NCBI RefSeq assembly: GCF_003461955.1
Contig: NZ_QTYB01000001.1
Coordinates: forward strand, 178,332 to 242,331
DNA length: 64,000 nt
From: Ruminococcus sp. AM36-2AA
Lineage (GTDB): Bacteria > Bacillota > Clostridia > Lachnospirales > Lachnospiraceae
Direction: 5' to 3'
Part shown: piece after piece, positions 7,720 to 17,238 of the stretch
How the letters are laid out: each line of letters opens with the position of its first letter
Numbering within the stretch: the stretch's first letter is position 1
The notes under the pieces: model-generated
What the model saw: the letters and a program-made list of their open reading frames with translations, nothing else
Database searches by the model: none
What the model was told of the DNA's origin: nothing
Translations under genes and position numbers: made by a program

Positions 7720-9041
7720 TTATCATCCCCGCCTTTTACACCAAAGATTGCGATCAGAGAACTTACAAGCAGAAGCATGGGATAAAACAGTTTCGGCATG
7801 ATCTGAAAAGCAGAAAGCTCAAATCCCAGTTCCTTTGCCGCAGAAATGGCAACCAGCATCTGGGCTCCATACGGGATCACCCCCTGGAAAATACAGGAAA
7901 ATGTATCCAGGATAGAAGCTGTCTTTCTGGAAGTGATCTTATATTCCAGCGCCATTTCCTTTGCAATGGGGTTGGCCATAACAATGGCTACCGTATTATT
8001 GGCTGTTGCGATATCCATGGCTCCAACCAGAAGTCCCATACCGAGAAGTCCGCCCTTTTTCCCTTTAAAAACTCTCTGTATTCCGGAGAGCAGTGCTTCA
8101 AAGCCTCCATGCTCACGGATCAGCGCACACATGGCTGCTACAAGGATAGCCACCATGCAGGTCTCAAACATTCCGGAAACGCCGGAGCCGATATTAGTCA
8201 GGAGCTCCACAGGTGCGATATGTCCTCCAAGAAGCATGATAAATGCTCCGGAGACAATTCCGATCAGAAGTACCACAAATACATTGATGCCGATGATCCC
8301 GCCGATCAGAACCAGAACATACGGAAAGATCTGTATAAGATGATAATCCTGTACCACTCTTCCCTGGATCTCTGTCTGAAAAGACAGGATAAGGATCAGG
8401 ATCAGTGTAACAACAGCTGCCGGAAATGCGATCCAGAAATTTTCCCGGAATTTATCCTTCATCTGACAGCCCTGACCGTTGCAGGCCGCGATCGTGGTAT
8501 CAGAAATAAAAGAAAGGTTGTCACCGAACATGGCTCCTCCCATCACCGACGCCACACAAAATGCCATATCAAAACCGGAGGCTTTGGAAACTGCTACCGC
8601 AATAGGGGTAAGAAGCGTGATAGTCCCAACGGAGGTTCCCATCGCCACAGATACAAAGCAGGCAACTACAAACAGTACCGCAACGGAAAAACGTGCAGGT
8701 ATCAGAGAAAGCATGCAGTAGGCCACACTTTCTGCACTGCTGCGCCCCACAACGCCCACAAAAGAGCCTGCAGTCAGAAAGATCAGAAGCATGGTGATGA
8801 TATTTTTATCCCCTACTCCTTTTGCCATAAGCTCCAGCTTTCTGTCAAAGCTGATCGTTCTGTTCTGAACACATGCCACCAGGATCGCAGCCAGAAAAGC
8901 CACAACGATCGGTACATTATAAAATCCCATGGGGATCTTCATCACATACTCAAACAAAATCCCCAGCCCCAGATACAGGACCAGGAAAACACCGATAGGC
9001 AGCAGTGCGATCACATTTCCTTTTTTCCTCATTTCCTCCAT
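7716..9041 (-). CDS. NhaC-family Na+/H+ antiporter
   Basis: About 441 residues, 10-12 membrane segments, of the NhaC/YuiF-like superfamily. The segment MGTSVGTITLLTPIAVAV and GGAMFGDNLSFISDTTIAA are characteristic of the transport core. The ORF is open from 9122, but ATG 9041 has an AAGGGA ribosome binding site at proper spacing and gives a start just before the first hydrophobic helix, so it was chosen. It probably exchanges Na+ for H+ or an organic-acid pair. It is the first gene of the minus-strand set that includes alkD. Confidence 0.88.
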   Translation of the reverse strand: MEEMRKKGNVIALLPIGVFLVLYLGLGILFEYVMKIPMGFYNVPIVVAFLAAILVACVQNRTISFDRKLELMAKGVGDKNIITMLLIFLTAGSFVGVVGRSSAESVAYCMLSLIPARFSVAVLFVVACFVSVAMGTSVGTITLLTPIAVAVSKASGFDMAFCVASVMGGAMFGDNLSFISDTTIAACNGQGCQMKDKFRENFWIAFPAAVVTLILILILSFQTEIQGRVVQDYHLIQIFPYVLVLIGGIIGINVFVVLLIGIVSGAFIMLLGGHIAPVELLTNIGSGVSGMFETCMVAILVAAMCALIREHGGFEALLSGIQRVFKGKKGGLLGMGLLVGAMDIATANNTVAIVMANPIAKEMALEYKITSRKTASILDTFSCIFQGVIPYGAQMLVAISAAKELGFELSAFQIMPKLFYPMLLLVSSLIAIFGVKGGDDK

Positions 9042-9233
9042 AAAACAATTCCCTTCATCACTTATTATATTCCCGGCTTTTTCTCCGGGTGATCTGTTTT
9101 CTATCATATCATATTTCCCCATTCCTGTCCTGCTGCCGGCGGAAACTTCTTCACATTTCCGGCACGATCCTGTTATCTCTGATATTTTTTACCTTATTTA
9201 ACAAGATTTTCACTAATTAAATCGTTCCTTCCG

Positions 9234-9262
9234 TTGAAATCCAGAGCTTTTTTCAGTATAAT
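9234..9262 (+). promoter_or_regulatory. Sigma-A promoter of pgi
   Basis: TTGAAA, a 17-bp spacer, then TATAAT. Transcription should start near 9269, giving a leader of about 75 bases before the AGGAGG ribosome binding site. The rest of the 9042-9345 gap holds a small CCCGG/CCGGG hairpin at 9072-9089 and nothing else recognised. Confidence 0.8.
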
Positions 9263-9345
9263 TGGCTGTAGACAATTGTGAAAAAGATATCCAACGGATT
9301 TATAGTGATATCTCGGATCACAGTCATTAAAGGAGGAATATGATT

Positions 9346-10929
9346 ATGGCAACATGGAAAAATCTTGACACTCTTGCTTCTTACAGCACACTTAACGGTC
9401 TGAAAGATCACGTGAACATTGCAGAGGCAATGTCCGGCGAGCAGGGTGCAGAACGTGTAAAGAAGTACAGCGTACCGATGGCAGCAGGTCTGGCTTACAA
9501 TTACGCAGCTAAGGAAGTGGACGAGACCGTTCTTGACGCACTTTCCAAACTGGCTGATGAGGCAGAACTGATTGAGAAATTCCAGGAATTATACAACGGT
9601 GCAGTGATCAACACAGGCGAGAAACGTATGGTACTTCATCATCTTGCACGTACACAGCTTGGCGAGCCTGTTGTTGTTGACGGTGTGGACAAGCGTGAAT
9701 TCTATGTGGCACAGCAGAAGAAGGCCGCAGATTTTGCAAACAGAGTACATGCAGGCGAGATTACAAACGAAGCCGGTGAGAAATTTACTACTGTTGTACA
9801 GATTGGTATCGGCGGAAGTGACCTGGGACCGCGTGCATTATATATCGCACTTGAGAACTGGGCAAAGGCAAACAACACCTTCAAGATGGAAGCAAAATTC
9901 ATCAGCAACGTTGACCCGGATGATGCAGCTGCTGTTCTTGCATCTGTAGATCTTGCTCACTCTCTTTTCATCGTTGTATCCAAATCCGGTACAACACTTG
10001 AAACTCTGACAAACGAGGCATTCGTAAAAGACGCCCTTACAAAAGCGGGCCTGAACCCGTCCAGACATATGCTTGCTGTAACCAGTGAGACCTCTCCTCT
10101 TGCAAAGAGTGATGAGTACCTTACCGCTATTTTCATGGACGACTATATCGGCGGACGTTACTCTTCTGTTTCCGGCGTAGGCGGAGCAATCCTTTCCCTT
10201 GCATTCGGACCGGAGGTATTCGCAGACATCCTTGACGGAGCTGCTGAAGAAGATAAGCTTGCAACAAATAAGAACATTCTTGAGAACCCGGATATGCTGG
10301 ATGCCCTGATCGGCGTTTATGAAAGAAACGTACAGGGATATCCTTCTACTGCAGTTTTACCATACTCCCAGGCATTAAGCCGCTTCCCAGCTCATCTTCA
10401 GCAGTGTGATATGGAGTCTAACGGTAAATCCGTAAACCGCTTTGGTGAGCCGGTGGATTATGTGACCGGACCGGTGATCTTCGGTGAGCCAGGAACCAAC
10501 GGACAGCATTCCTTCTACCAGCTTCTGCATCAGGGAACCAATATTGTTCCGCTTCAGTTCATCGGCTTTAAAAAGAGCCAGCTTGGTGTTGATGTTGATA
10601 TCGAGAACAGCACAAGCCAGCAGAAACTCTGTGCAAACGTTGCAGCACAGATCGTTGCTTTTGCATGCGGAAAAGAAGATGAGAACCTGAACAAAAACTT
10701 CAAGGGCGGACGTCCTTCCAGTATCATTGTCGGTGAGGAACTTACACCGAAGTCTCTGGGTGCGCTTCTTGCACACTTTGAGAACAAGATCATGTTCCAG
10801 GGCTTTGTATGGAACCTGAACAGCTTTGACCAGGAGGGTGTACAGCTTGGTAAGGTTCTTGCAAAACGTGTTCTTGCTCATGATACAGACGGAGCACTGA
10901 AGGTTTACAGTGATCTTCTGAATATCTGA
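9346..10929 (+). CDS. pgi: Glucose-6-phosphate isomerase
   Basis: 527 residues, the long form of phosphoglucose isomerase, converting glucose-6-P and fructose-6-P in glycolysis. Recognised by IGIGGSDLGPRALYIAL, by FIVVSKSGTTLETLTNEAF in the sugar-phosphate site, and by the C-terminal segment around FQGFVWNLNSFDQEGVQLGK. ATG 9346 is preferred to ATG 9340 because it lies 9 bases after AGGAGG rather than 3. Codons are strongly biased (GCA, GTT, CTT, GGC, AAC), as for a highly expressed gene. It has its own promoter and terminator. Confidence 0.97.
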   Translation: MATWKNLDTLASYSTLNGLKDHVNIAEAMSGEQGAERVKKYSVPMAAGLAYNYAAKEVDETVLDALSKLADEAELIEKFQELYNGAVINTGEKRMVLHHLARTQLGEPVVVDGVDKREFYVAQQKKAADFANRVHAGEITNEAGEKFTTVVQIGIGGSDLGPRALYIALENWAKANNTFKMEAKFISNVDPDDAAAVLASVDLAHSLFIVVSKSGTTLETLTNEAFVKDALTKAGLNPSRHMLAVTSETSPLAKSDEYLTAIFMDDYIGGRYSSVSGVGGAILSLAFGPEVFADILDGAAEEDKLATNKNILENPDMLDALIGVYERNVQGYPSTAVLPYSQALSRFPAHLQQCDMESNGKSVNRFGEPVDYVTGPVIFGEPGTNGQHSFYQLLHQGTNIVPLQFIGFKKSQLGVDVDIENSTSQQKLCANVAAQIVAFACGKEDENLNKNFKGGRPSSIIVGEELTPKSLGALLAHFENKIMFQGFVWNLNSFDQEGVQLGKVLAKRVLAHDTDGALKVYSDLLNI

Positions 10930-10942
10930 TAAGCAGATAAAT

Positions 10943-10980
10943 ACCGTCCCGGGAAATATTTTTTTCGGGACGGTTTTTTT
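10943..10980 (+). terminator. Intrinsic terminator of pgi
   Basis: ACCGTCCCG pairs with CGGGACGGT and is followed by a run of T. Confidence 0.92.
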
Positions 10981-11017
10981 GTATATGTGACCTTAACCGT
11001 GAAAGGAATTCTTAAAT

Positions 11018-11848
11018 ATGCAGCAGATAAAAATGATCGGTCTTGATCTGGACGGTACTCTTCTGAACACCAAAAAAGAGCTCACAGAAAATACCAGGCG
11101 TGTTCTCAGGGAAGCTATTAATGCAGGGATCCTTGTTCTGATGGCTACCGGCCGGCCATATACTGGCATTCCCGCGGAACTGAGAAATTTTCCGGGAATT
11201 CACTATGCTCTCACCTCCAACGGAGCCAGAGTCCTTGATACAGACCATAATAAACTTCTTATCGAGCAGCTTCTTCCCATGGAAAGTGCAAAAAAAGCTC
11301 TCCGTATCTTTGAAAAATATGATACTTTAAGTGAGATCTATTTTGACGGGCAGGGATATGCAGACACTGCCAAGCTTGACAATGTAGGAAAATATCATCA
11401 TGATCCCAATATGTGGGATTACGTTAGATCCACCCGTATTGCAGTTCCTGACATCTGGGATGTGATTGCTAAAGAGCACCGCAATATGGATAAGGTGCAG
11501 GCACTTTTTGCCAACCTGGATGAGCGTGCAGCTGCCTGGAAGGAATTAAGCGAACTTAAGGAACTGGAGCTTGTCGGTTCCTTAAGCTATAATATTGAGA
11601 TCAATGCAGCAGGTGTCAATAAAGGAACTGCCCTTGTTGCGTTAGGTAAAATGCTGGGAATCCCAAGAGAATCCATTATGGCATGCGGAGACGGAGACAA
11701 TGATGTGCATCTTCTCCGGGAAGTTGGCTTCGGCGTAGCCATGGCCAATGCACAGTCGCAGGTAAAAGATGTGGCGGATTATATTACCTCTTCTAATGAT
11801 GAAGATGGTGTAGCACGCGCCATTGAAAAGTTTGCGCTGCACCGATGA
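11018..11848 (+). CDS. Cof-type HAD-superfamily phosphatase
   Basis: 276 residues, HAD subfamily IIB. Motif I DLDGTLLNTK at residues 10-19, motif II MATGRPY, motif III Lys before the C2 cap returns, and motif IV GDGDNDVHLL near residue 226. Members dephosphorylate sugar phosphates, FMN or pyridoxal phosphate; the substrate is unknown. It lies between two terminators with its own GTGAAAGG ribosome binding site, so is probably monocistronic. Confidence 0.92.
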   Translation: MQQIKMIGLDLDGTLLNTKKELTENTRRVLREAINAGILVLMATGRPYTGIPAELRNFPGIHYALTSNGARVLDTDHNKLLIEQLLPMESAKKALRIFEKYDTLSEIYFDGQGYADTAKLDNVGKYHHDPNMWDYVRSTRIAVPDIWDVIAKEHRNMDKVQALFANLDERAAAWKELSELKELELVGSLSYNIEINAAGVNKGTALVALGKMLGIPRESIMACGDGDNDVHLLREVGFGVAMANAQSQVKDVADYITSSNDEDGVARAIEKFALHR

Positions 11849-11868
11849 GATATTCTATTATGTATGCC

Positions 11869-11909
11869 AAAAAGGAACCGACAGTTTTTACGCTGTCGGT
11901 TCCTTTTTT
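11869..11909 (+). terminator. Intrinsic terminator of the HAD phosphatase gene
   Basis: AAAGGAACCGACAG pairs with CTGTCGGTTCCTTT; the T run is on the plus strand and an A run on the other side could make it bidirectional. Confidence 0.9.
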
Positions 11910-11944
11910 AGAATGGGATTGAATAGCGGTACATTCACATTCGA

Positions 11945-13387
11945 TCAATATTCATAGTTTCCTGCCGGCTGTTTGATCCTGGTAAGAAGATCATGCCAGG
12001 ACTGATCCCAGATATACCATTTTCCGGTTTTGGAGTGCTTATATGTACAGATCCATCTGGAACTGTCGCTGCCTGCAAAATCAGTAAATGATCTGTAGAT
12101 CGCAGGAGTGGTCTGGGTCGGTTCAAAATACGGGATATCTTCACTGATGGAATTTCCCTTACCCGGAAGTGTGTCCTGTCTTAACGTAATGGAAATCGGT
12201 TTAGACGGAGTATAATTGTTGGCCGGAGTTGCTCCGTTCAGGTAAGAATTGCCAAGATATTTATATCCGTTATCCGCTTTCATACGATCTCTCAAAAAGT
12301 TTTTGTAATACTGAGTCATCTCTTTATTGTTGAGATAAGAAATCATCTCCTCGCAGTCCGTCGGATTGGTCGGTGTCCAGGTACGATATGCAAGAATCAG
12401 AAGAGCCATGGTCTTATAGCGGCTGTCTGCCGTTGTGATATCATACTGTTTCAGCTCCTCTGCATTGGTCGGGATCGTGGTAAAGGTGTAAGTATAGGTA
12501 TTTATCGTTACATCAATGACTTCCTTCTGTCCTTTATCGTTGGTGATCTCTTTTTTTGCAGATTTAGTTCCTTTTGTAAGAACCGGCTCCACCTGTTTCT
12601 TTACTGTCTGTGTCACGTGGACAATACAGCTGCCTCGCCAGGTACTCTTATCCCGGACCTGGATCTTTGTTGTTCCCACATTCACTGCCGTTACTTTGCC
12701 TTTACTGTCTACAGTTGCAACAGATGTATCATCACTGGTCCATACAAGAATCTCTTTATAATTCTTTACCTGAAGCTGTCTCACATCACCTTTATTCATA
12801 TTTAAGGTGGTGGCACTTAAAGATGGTTTCGGCACCGGTGTAGGTGTCGGCTTCGGTTTCTGCGCTGCTTTTACTGTAACCTTACAGTTAAATTTCTTCG
12901 TATTTGCCTTCGCTGTGATCACTGCTGTTCCTTTTTTCACTGCGGTGATCTTTCCTTTGGAATCCACACGTGCGATCTTCGGATTGGAAGAAGAATATTT
13001 CACCTTCACAGTTGTTCCTGTCAATTTAATGGCACTGAATTTCTTTTCTGTTAATGTCAGCGATGTCCTGCTGAGCTTCGGTGTTTCTACCTTTACAACA
13101 CATTTATATGTTTTTTTGCTTACCTTTGCATAGATCGTTGCGGAACCTTTATTTTTTGCAACCACCTGGCCTTTGCTGTTTACGGTCGCAACGCTCTTTT
13201 TGGAAGATCTCCAGGCAACCTTCTGCTTGGTCCCGGTAACCTTGAGTGTTGTCTTCTCACCTTTTAAAAGAGTTACTTTTGTTCTGTTCAGTTTTGGTGC
13301 GGCGCTGACCGTCACACTTCCAAATGCCATCGTAAAAATAAGGCTGATCAGCAGCACAAAACACAACAGATTTTTTTTCTTTTTCAT
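11945..13387 (-). CDS. Secreted protein with bacterial Ig-like (BIG2) repeats
   Basis: About 480 residues. A signal peptide (KKKKNLLCFVLLISLIF, cleavage near VSAAP) is followed by three BIG2 repeats (about 35-260), each with variants of S-x-x-P-K-I-A-R-V-D-S-K-G-K-I-T-A-V-K-K-G-T-A. The third is followed by a proline-rich linker region and a C-terminal domain of about 200 residues with no clear family; it has an internal TTPAIYRSF and Trp-rich end. The start at 13387 is chosen over 13444 because of the AAAGGGGG ribosome binding site and the clean signal peptide. It is likely cell-surface associated. No sortase motif is seen. Confidence 0.85.
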   Translation of the reverse strand: MKKKKNLLCFVLLISLIFTMAFGSVTVSAAPKLNRTKVTLLKGEKTTLKVTGTKQKVAWRSSKKSVATVNSKGQVVAKNKGSATIYAKVSKKTYKCVVKVETPKLSRTSLTLTEKKFSAIKLTGTTVKVKYSSSNPKIARVDSKGKITAVKKGTAVITAKANTKKFNCKVTVKAAQKPKPTPTPVPKPSLSATTLNMNKGDVRQLQVKNYKEILVWTSDDTSVATVDSKGKVTAVNVGTTKIQVRDKSTWRGSCIVHVTQTVKKQVEPVLTKGTKSAKKEITNDKGQKEVIDVTINTYTYTFTTIPTNAEELKQYDITTADSRYKTMALLILAYRTWTPTNPTDCEEMISYLNNKEMTQYYKNFLRDRMKADNGYKYLGNSYLNGATPANNYTPSKPISITLRQDTLPGKGNSISEDIPYFEPTQTTPAIYRSFTDFAGSDSSRWICTYKHSKTGKWYIWDQSWHDLLTRIKQPAGNYEY

Positions 13388-13553
13388 TCTGATTTCCCCC
13401 TTTCCGGTAAAACGTATATTTACGTCATATATTGCTTTAATCATATTTTAGAGGAAATCCCTTATAAAAACACTAGCACTTATGATAGTATCCTTGTAAA
13501 TATGATCGTTTATATTCTTTCATCGCCCATAACGGGGCTTATTGTCAGGAAAC

Positions 13554-13629
13554 AAAAATAAAACAGGACTGATTTTTGATACAGATACTTGAAATCAAAA
13601 GTTTCATCTGTTTAAAAATCAGTCCTGTT
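13554..13629 (-). terminator. Terminator of the yicC-cinA operon
   Basis: A long stem: AACAGGACTGATTTTT pairs with AAAAATCAGTCCTGTT, with additional ACAGAT/ATCTGT pairing inside. On the minus strand it is followed by TTTTATTTTTG. Confidence 0.85.
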
Positions 13630-13681
13630 ATATAAAAAATATCATGGTTGATCCGTAATAGCAGGCAGATCAAGGCATTCG

Positions 13682-14938
13682 CTATCTGCTCATAATGATA
13701 CAGTCACGTAACATCGCCAGTGCATGCGCTGTAGTCTGCTCGCGGATTCGCATGCGGTTTCCTGTGAAGTGGAACTCTTTGGCAATGGCCTTGCCCTTAT
13801 AACAGCAGCCCATAAATACAGTTCCAACCGGAGTTTCCTTTGTTCCACCTCCCGGTCCTGCTAAACCTGTCACGGAAATACTGATATCTGCTCCGGATGC
13901 TTTGCAGGCACCCTTTGCCATTTCTCTGGCACATTTGGCAGAAACTGCACCCTGCTCCTTCAGAGTACGTTTCTTCACTCCCAGGCATTTATGCTTGGCC
14001 TTATTACTGTAGGTCACAAAGCCATATCCAAACACCTCAGATGCACCGGATACATTGACAATGCGCTGGGCGATCATACCGCCGGTAAGCGATTCCGCCA
14101 GGGAAAGCTTCAGATCTTTCTCTTTCAGAAGATCGATCACCGCTTCCTCCAGTGTCTTGCTCTCATCTGTGGCAAAAACATTCTCTCCAAAACGCTTCTT
14201 TAGCTCCTTGACAACCGGTTTGATCAGCTTTCTGCAGGCCTTTTCATTCTCTGCGCTTGCTGTCACACGAAGATGCACTTCACCGGTTTTGGCATAAGGT
14301 GCAATGGTAGGATTGGTCTGACTTTCGATCAGATCCTGGATCTCCTCTGCTACCTGGCTCTCACCGATCCCGCTGATCTTAACCATCTGGGATACAATGA
14401 TCTCCGGCTGGTTTTTCTGCAGATACGGGACAACGTACTCCTCGAACATGGGCTTCAGCTCATTGGGAGGTCCCGGAAGAAGGATCGCGGTTTTTCCTTT
14501 TTTTTCAAGGATCAGTCCCGGAGCAGTTCCGTTATGATTATCAAGAACAATGGCTCCCTCAGGGACCATGGCCTGTTTGTAGTTGTTCTTCGTGATACGT
14601 CTCTGAGGATTGTTTTTCTCATATTCCTTCAGATATTTATCGATCAGTTTCCTTGAGTGGGAATCTTCCTTAAGCGGCATTCCCATCAGATCAGCAGTTA
14701 CTTCCTTGGTGATATCATCCTCTGTTGGTCCAAGGCCTCCGGTCAGGATCACAACATCGGAACGGTCCAGTGCGGTACGGATCACGTCACGCATACGGCC
14801 TTCATTATCCCCTACTACATCCTGATAGTAAACACTTAACCCAAGCAGGGCGCATTTTTCAGAAAGATAGGCACTGTTGGTATTTACGATATTTCCAAGA
14901 AGGATCTCGGTTCCTACAGATATCAGTTCTGTGATCAT
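13682..14938 (-). CDS. cinA: CinA family protein (competence/damage-inducible; NMN amidohydrolase)
   Basis: 418 residues. N-terminal MoCF-like domain (SVGTEILLGNIVNTNSAYLS, LTGGLGPTEDDITKE) with ADP-ribose pyrophosphatase-type activity known in the family, and a C-terminal CinA domain (SLAESLTGGMIAQRIV, SVTGLAGPGGGTKETPVG) with nicotinamide-nucleotide amidohydrolase activity known in homologues. It is the last gene of the yicC operon, followed by a terminator, and lies 31 bp after pgsA. Confidence 0.95.
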   Translation of the reverse strand: MITELISVGTEILLGNIVNTNSAYLSEKCALLGLSVYYQDVVGDNEGRMRDVIRTALDRSDVVILTGGLGPTEDDITKEVTADLMGMPLKEDSHSRKLIDKYLKEYEKNNPQRRITKNNYKQAMVPEGAIVLDNHNGTAPGLILEKKGKTAILLPGPPNELKPMFEEYVVPYLQKNQPEIIVSQMVKISGIGESQVAEEIQDLIESQTNPTIAPYAKTGEVHLRVTASAENEKACRKLIKPVVKELKKRFGENVFATDESKTLEEAVIDLLKEKDLKLSLAESLTGGMIAQRIVNVSGASEVFGYGFVTYSNKAKHKCLGVKKRTLKEQGAVSAKCAREMAKGACKASGADISISVTGLAGPGGGTKETPVGTVFMGCCYKGKAIAKEFHFTGNRMRIREQTTAHALAMLRDCIIMSR

Positions 14939-14969
14939 GGAAAGAAACTCCTTTCGTATACTCTGATCC

Positions 14970-15509
14970 CTACTCCTGCATGGAAAGGACCTTTCTGTTC
15001 TGCATGATATAAGTCAGCAGGGAGATAATGGTCAGTGCAACGGACAGCCAGATAAATATCTGTGTCAGCACTGCAAAAACGCCTCCAAAGTCCAGCATCA
15101 GAAGTATGATCATGATCATCTGGGAAACGGTTTTGAATTTTCCCCAGTAGTTTGCGGCAATGACAATTCCGTTCTCAGCTGCGATCAGACGGAAACCGCT
15201 GATGATAAATTCCCGTCCAATGATAATGATCACAACCCATGCCGGAAGCTTGTCAACCTCGATCATACAGATCATGGCAGAGCATACCAGAAGCTTGTCA
15301 GCCAGCGGATCCATAAATTTTCCAAAATTGGTTATCAGATTATATTTTCTGGCAAGATGACCGTCAAACCAGTCTGTCACACTTGCTGCGACAAAAATCG
15401 CAAGACAGATCCAGCGGTTTGCTTCTCCTCCCCATCCTGTCAGTAAGAAAACTACAAGAAATGGTACAAGTATCATTCTTGCAACTGTAAGTTTATTCGG
15501 TGTATTCAT
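14970..15509 (-). CDS. pgsA: CDP-diacylglycerol-glycerol-3-phosphate 3-phosphatidyltransferase
   Basis: 179 residues, CDP-alcohol phosphatidyltransferase family, first committed step of phosphatidylglycerol synthesis at the membrane. The signature DxxDGxxAR-x8-GxxxDxxxD is visible as SVTDWFDGHLARKYN then FGKFMDPLADKLL. Several membrane segments follow. Its start overlaps the 3' end of rimO by 17 bp, so the two are translationally coupled. Confidence 0.96.
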   Translation of the reverse strand: MNTPNKLTVARMILVPFLVVFLLTGWGGEANRWICLAIFVAASVTDWFDGHLARKYNLITNFGKFMDPLADKLLVCSAMICMIEVDKLPAWVVIIIIGREFIISGFRLIAAENGIVIAANYWGKFKTVSQMIMIILLMLDFGGVFAVLTQIFIWLSVALTIISLLTYIMQNRKVLSMQE

Positions 15510-16830
15510 CGCTCAGCACTCCTATCAAATCATACTCAAGCGCACCTGTCACACGTACCTTTGCAAAATCACCTGTCATAAGCAGTTCGCCTGTCTGAAC
15601 GAAAATGTATCCGTCAACCTTCGGTGCATCCCCATAGGTACGTCCGATATAGGCACTTTCATCTGCAACTTTTCCTTCGATCATAACAAGAAGTTCCTGT
15701 CCGATACGGTCCTGGCCTCTGTCGTAAGAGATTTCCTGCTGAAGCTCCATCAGCTCGTCTCTGCGTTCTTCCTTCACTTCTTCCGGAACCTGGTCTGCCA
15801 TCTCTGCTGCCGGGGTATTCTCCTCCGGAGAGTAAGTGAAGACACCGAGACGGTCAAATTCCATCTCATCTACGAACTCCTTCAGTTCTTCATGATCTTC
15901 CTCCGTCTCCCCCGGAAATCCGGTGATCAGAGTTGTACGCAGTACGATATCCGGAATCTCCTTACGGAGCTTTCCGATAATATCGATCAGTTCCTGTTTG
16001 GAAGTGCGGCGGCCCATTCTCTTAAGAATGCGGTCCGATGCGTGCTGGATCGGAATATCCAGATAATGACAGATCTTTTTCTCATCACGAATGGTTTCGA
16101 TCAGTTCATCGTAAATCTCCTCCGGATAGCAGTAAAGAACACGGATCCAGCGGATACCTCTGATCTCACAGAGCTTCTTTAAAAGAATGTGAAGAGATTT
16201 TTTGCCGTAGAGATCCTTGCCGTAAACGGTGGTCTCCTGTGCTACCAGGATCAGCTCCTTCACGCCCTGCTCTGCCATATCCTCTGCCTGGGCAACAAGG
16301 CGCTCCATGGGAACGCTTCGGAACCTGCCGCGGAGTTTCGGGATGATACAGTAGGTGCAGTGCTTGTCACAGCCTTCTGCGATCTTCAAATAACCGAAAT
16401 GTCCGCCAGTAGTAAGGACACGTTTGCTTCCTGTGTCCGGAAGATAGTCAATATCACGGAACTCTTCGAAATGATTTCCGGCTGCTGCTTCTTCCAGCGC
16501 CTTTACGATGTCTCCATAGGACGTGGTTCCAAGAACAGCATCTACTTCCGGAACCTCCTGGATGATCTCCTTCTGATATCGCTGTGCCATACAGCCGGTA
16601 ACAACCAGGGCATGGCAGCTTCCTGTTTTCTTGTATTCTGCCATCTCAAGAATGGTTTCCACACTCTCTTCCTTGGCGTCCTTGATAAAACAGCAGGTAT
16701 TGATCACGATTGCATCTGCCTGTGTCTCATCGTCTGTGATCTCATGACCTCCGGCTGTAAGAAGTCCCAGCATTTCCTCGGAATCCGCCAGGTTCTTATC
16801 ACAGCCAAGAGAGATGAATAATATCTTCAT
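15493..16830 (-). CDS. rimO: Ribosomal protein S12 methylthiotransferase
   Basis: 445 residues from ATG 16830. N-terminal UPF0004 domain (LFISLGCDKNLADSEEMLGL), radical SAM core with CDKHCTYCIIP (CX3CX2C) binding the second Fe-S cluster, and a C-terminal TRAM domain. It methylthiolates Asp in ribosomal protein S12. The frame is open upstream to 16926, but that would overlap rpoZ; MKILFISLGCDKN is the usual N-terminus. It starts 5 bp after rpoZ. Confidence 0.96.
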   Translation of the reverse strand: MKILFISLGCDKNLADSEEMLGLLTAGGHEITDDETQADAIVINTCCFIKDAKEESVETILEMAEYKKTGSCHALVVTGCMAQRYQKEIIQEVPEVDAVLGTTSYGDIVKALEEAAAGNHFEEFRDIDYLPDTGSKRVLTTGGHFGYLKIAEGCDKHCTYCIIPKLRGRFRSVPMERLVAQAEDMAEQGVKELILVAQETTVYGKDLYGKKSLHILLKKLCEIRGIRWIRVLYCYPEEIYDELIETIRDEKKICHYLDIPIQHASDRILKRMGRRTSKQELIDIIGKLRKEIPDIVLRTTLITGFPGETEEDHEELKEFVDEMEFDRLGVFTYSPEENTPAAEMADQVPEEVKEERRDELMELQQEISYDRGQDRIGQELLVMIEGKVADESAYIGRTYGDAPKVDGYIFVQTGELLMTGDFAKVRVTGALEYDLIGVLSDEYTE

Positions 16831-16834
16831 ACAG

Positions 16835-17185
16835 TTACTCCGCTTCTGTCTGAGCTGCATCTGCAGTCTCAGTGCTCTCTGCGTTCTCACCTTCTGCTGC
16901 CTCAAGGGCCTCTTTCTCTGCTTCAAGAGCTTCCAGTTCTTCCTCTTCTTCCTGTCCGGGAAGGATCTTTACCTTGCCCTTGTAGAGCTCATCAATGGCA
17001 ACGGAAAGCGGTTTCTTTCCTGCTGCACCAGGTACAAGCGGCTCTGCTCCTGCGATCAGCTGACGTGCACGTTTGCTTGCTGCAAGTACAAGAGAATAAC
17101 GGCTGTTCAGCACGAGAGCCTCATCGTCGTCCTCGTTGTTTGTGTTGATAGCCTCAATTAATTCTGAATAAGATGGATGTATCAT
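16835..17185 (-). CDS. rpoZ: RNA polymerase omega subunit
   Basis: 116 residues. MIHPSYSELIEAINTN and NSRYSLVLAASKRARQLI match the conserved omega core that chaperones the beta-prime subunit. The C-terminal third (about 80-116) is a Glu/Ala-rich tail, longer than the 60-90 residues usual in Firmicutes. Good ribosome binding site (GGGAGAAAAG). It lies between gmk and rimO, the classic gmk-rpoZ pairing. Confidence 0.93.
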   Translation of the reverse strand: MIHPSYSELIEAINTNNEDDDEALVLNSRYSLVLAASKRARQLIAGAEPLVPGAAGKKPLSVAIDELYKGKVKILPGQEEEEELEALEAEKEALEAAEGENAESTETADAAQTEAE

Positions 17186-17238
17186 ATCTTTTCTCCCTTC
17201 TGTAACGGCAGGGCCGTATTTAACTTGTTAATTGGTAT

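Noticed and set aside
7638-9092. A 484-codon open frame on the plus strand opposite the NhaC gene
   Set aside because: Its composition (His, Lys, Cys, Gln rich, no family motif) is that of an antisense frame; the opposite strand carries a clear antiporter.
13490-13560. Possible cyclic-di-GMP or preQ1 riboswitch upstream of the Ig-like protein (GCCCATAACGGGGC hairpin)
   Set aside because: Only a short hairpin is present; the conserved aptamer bases are missing.
16831-16926. N-terminal extension of rimO
   Set aside because: It overlaps rpoZ, is Gln/Arg rich, and the usual RimO start MKILFISLGCDKN lies at 16830.
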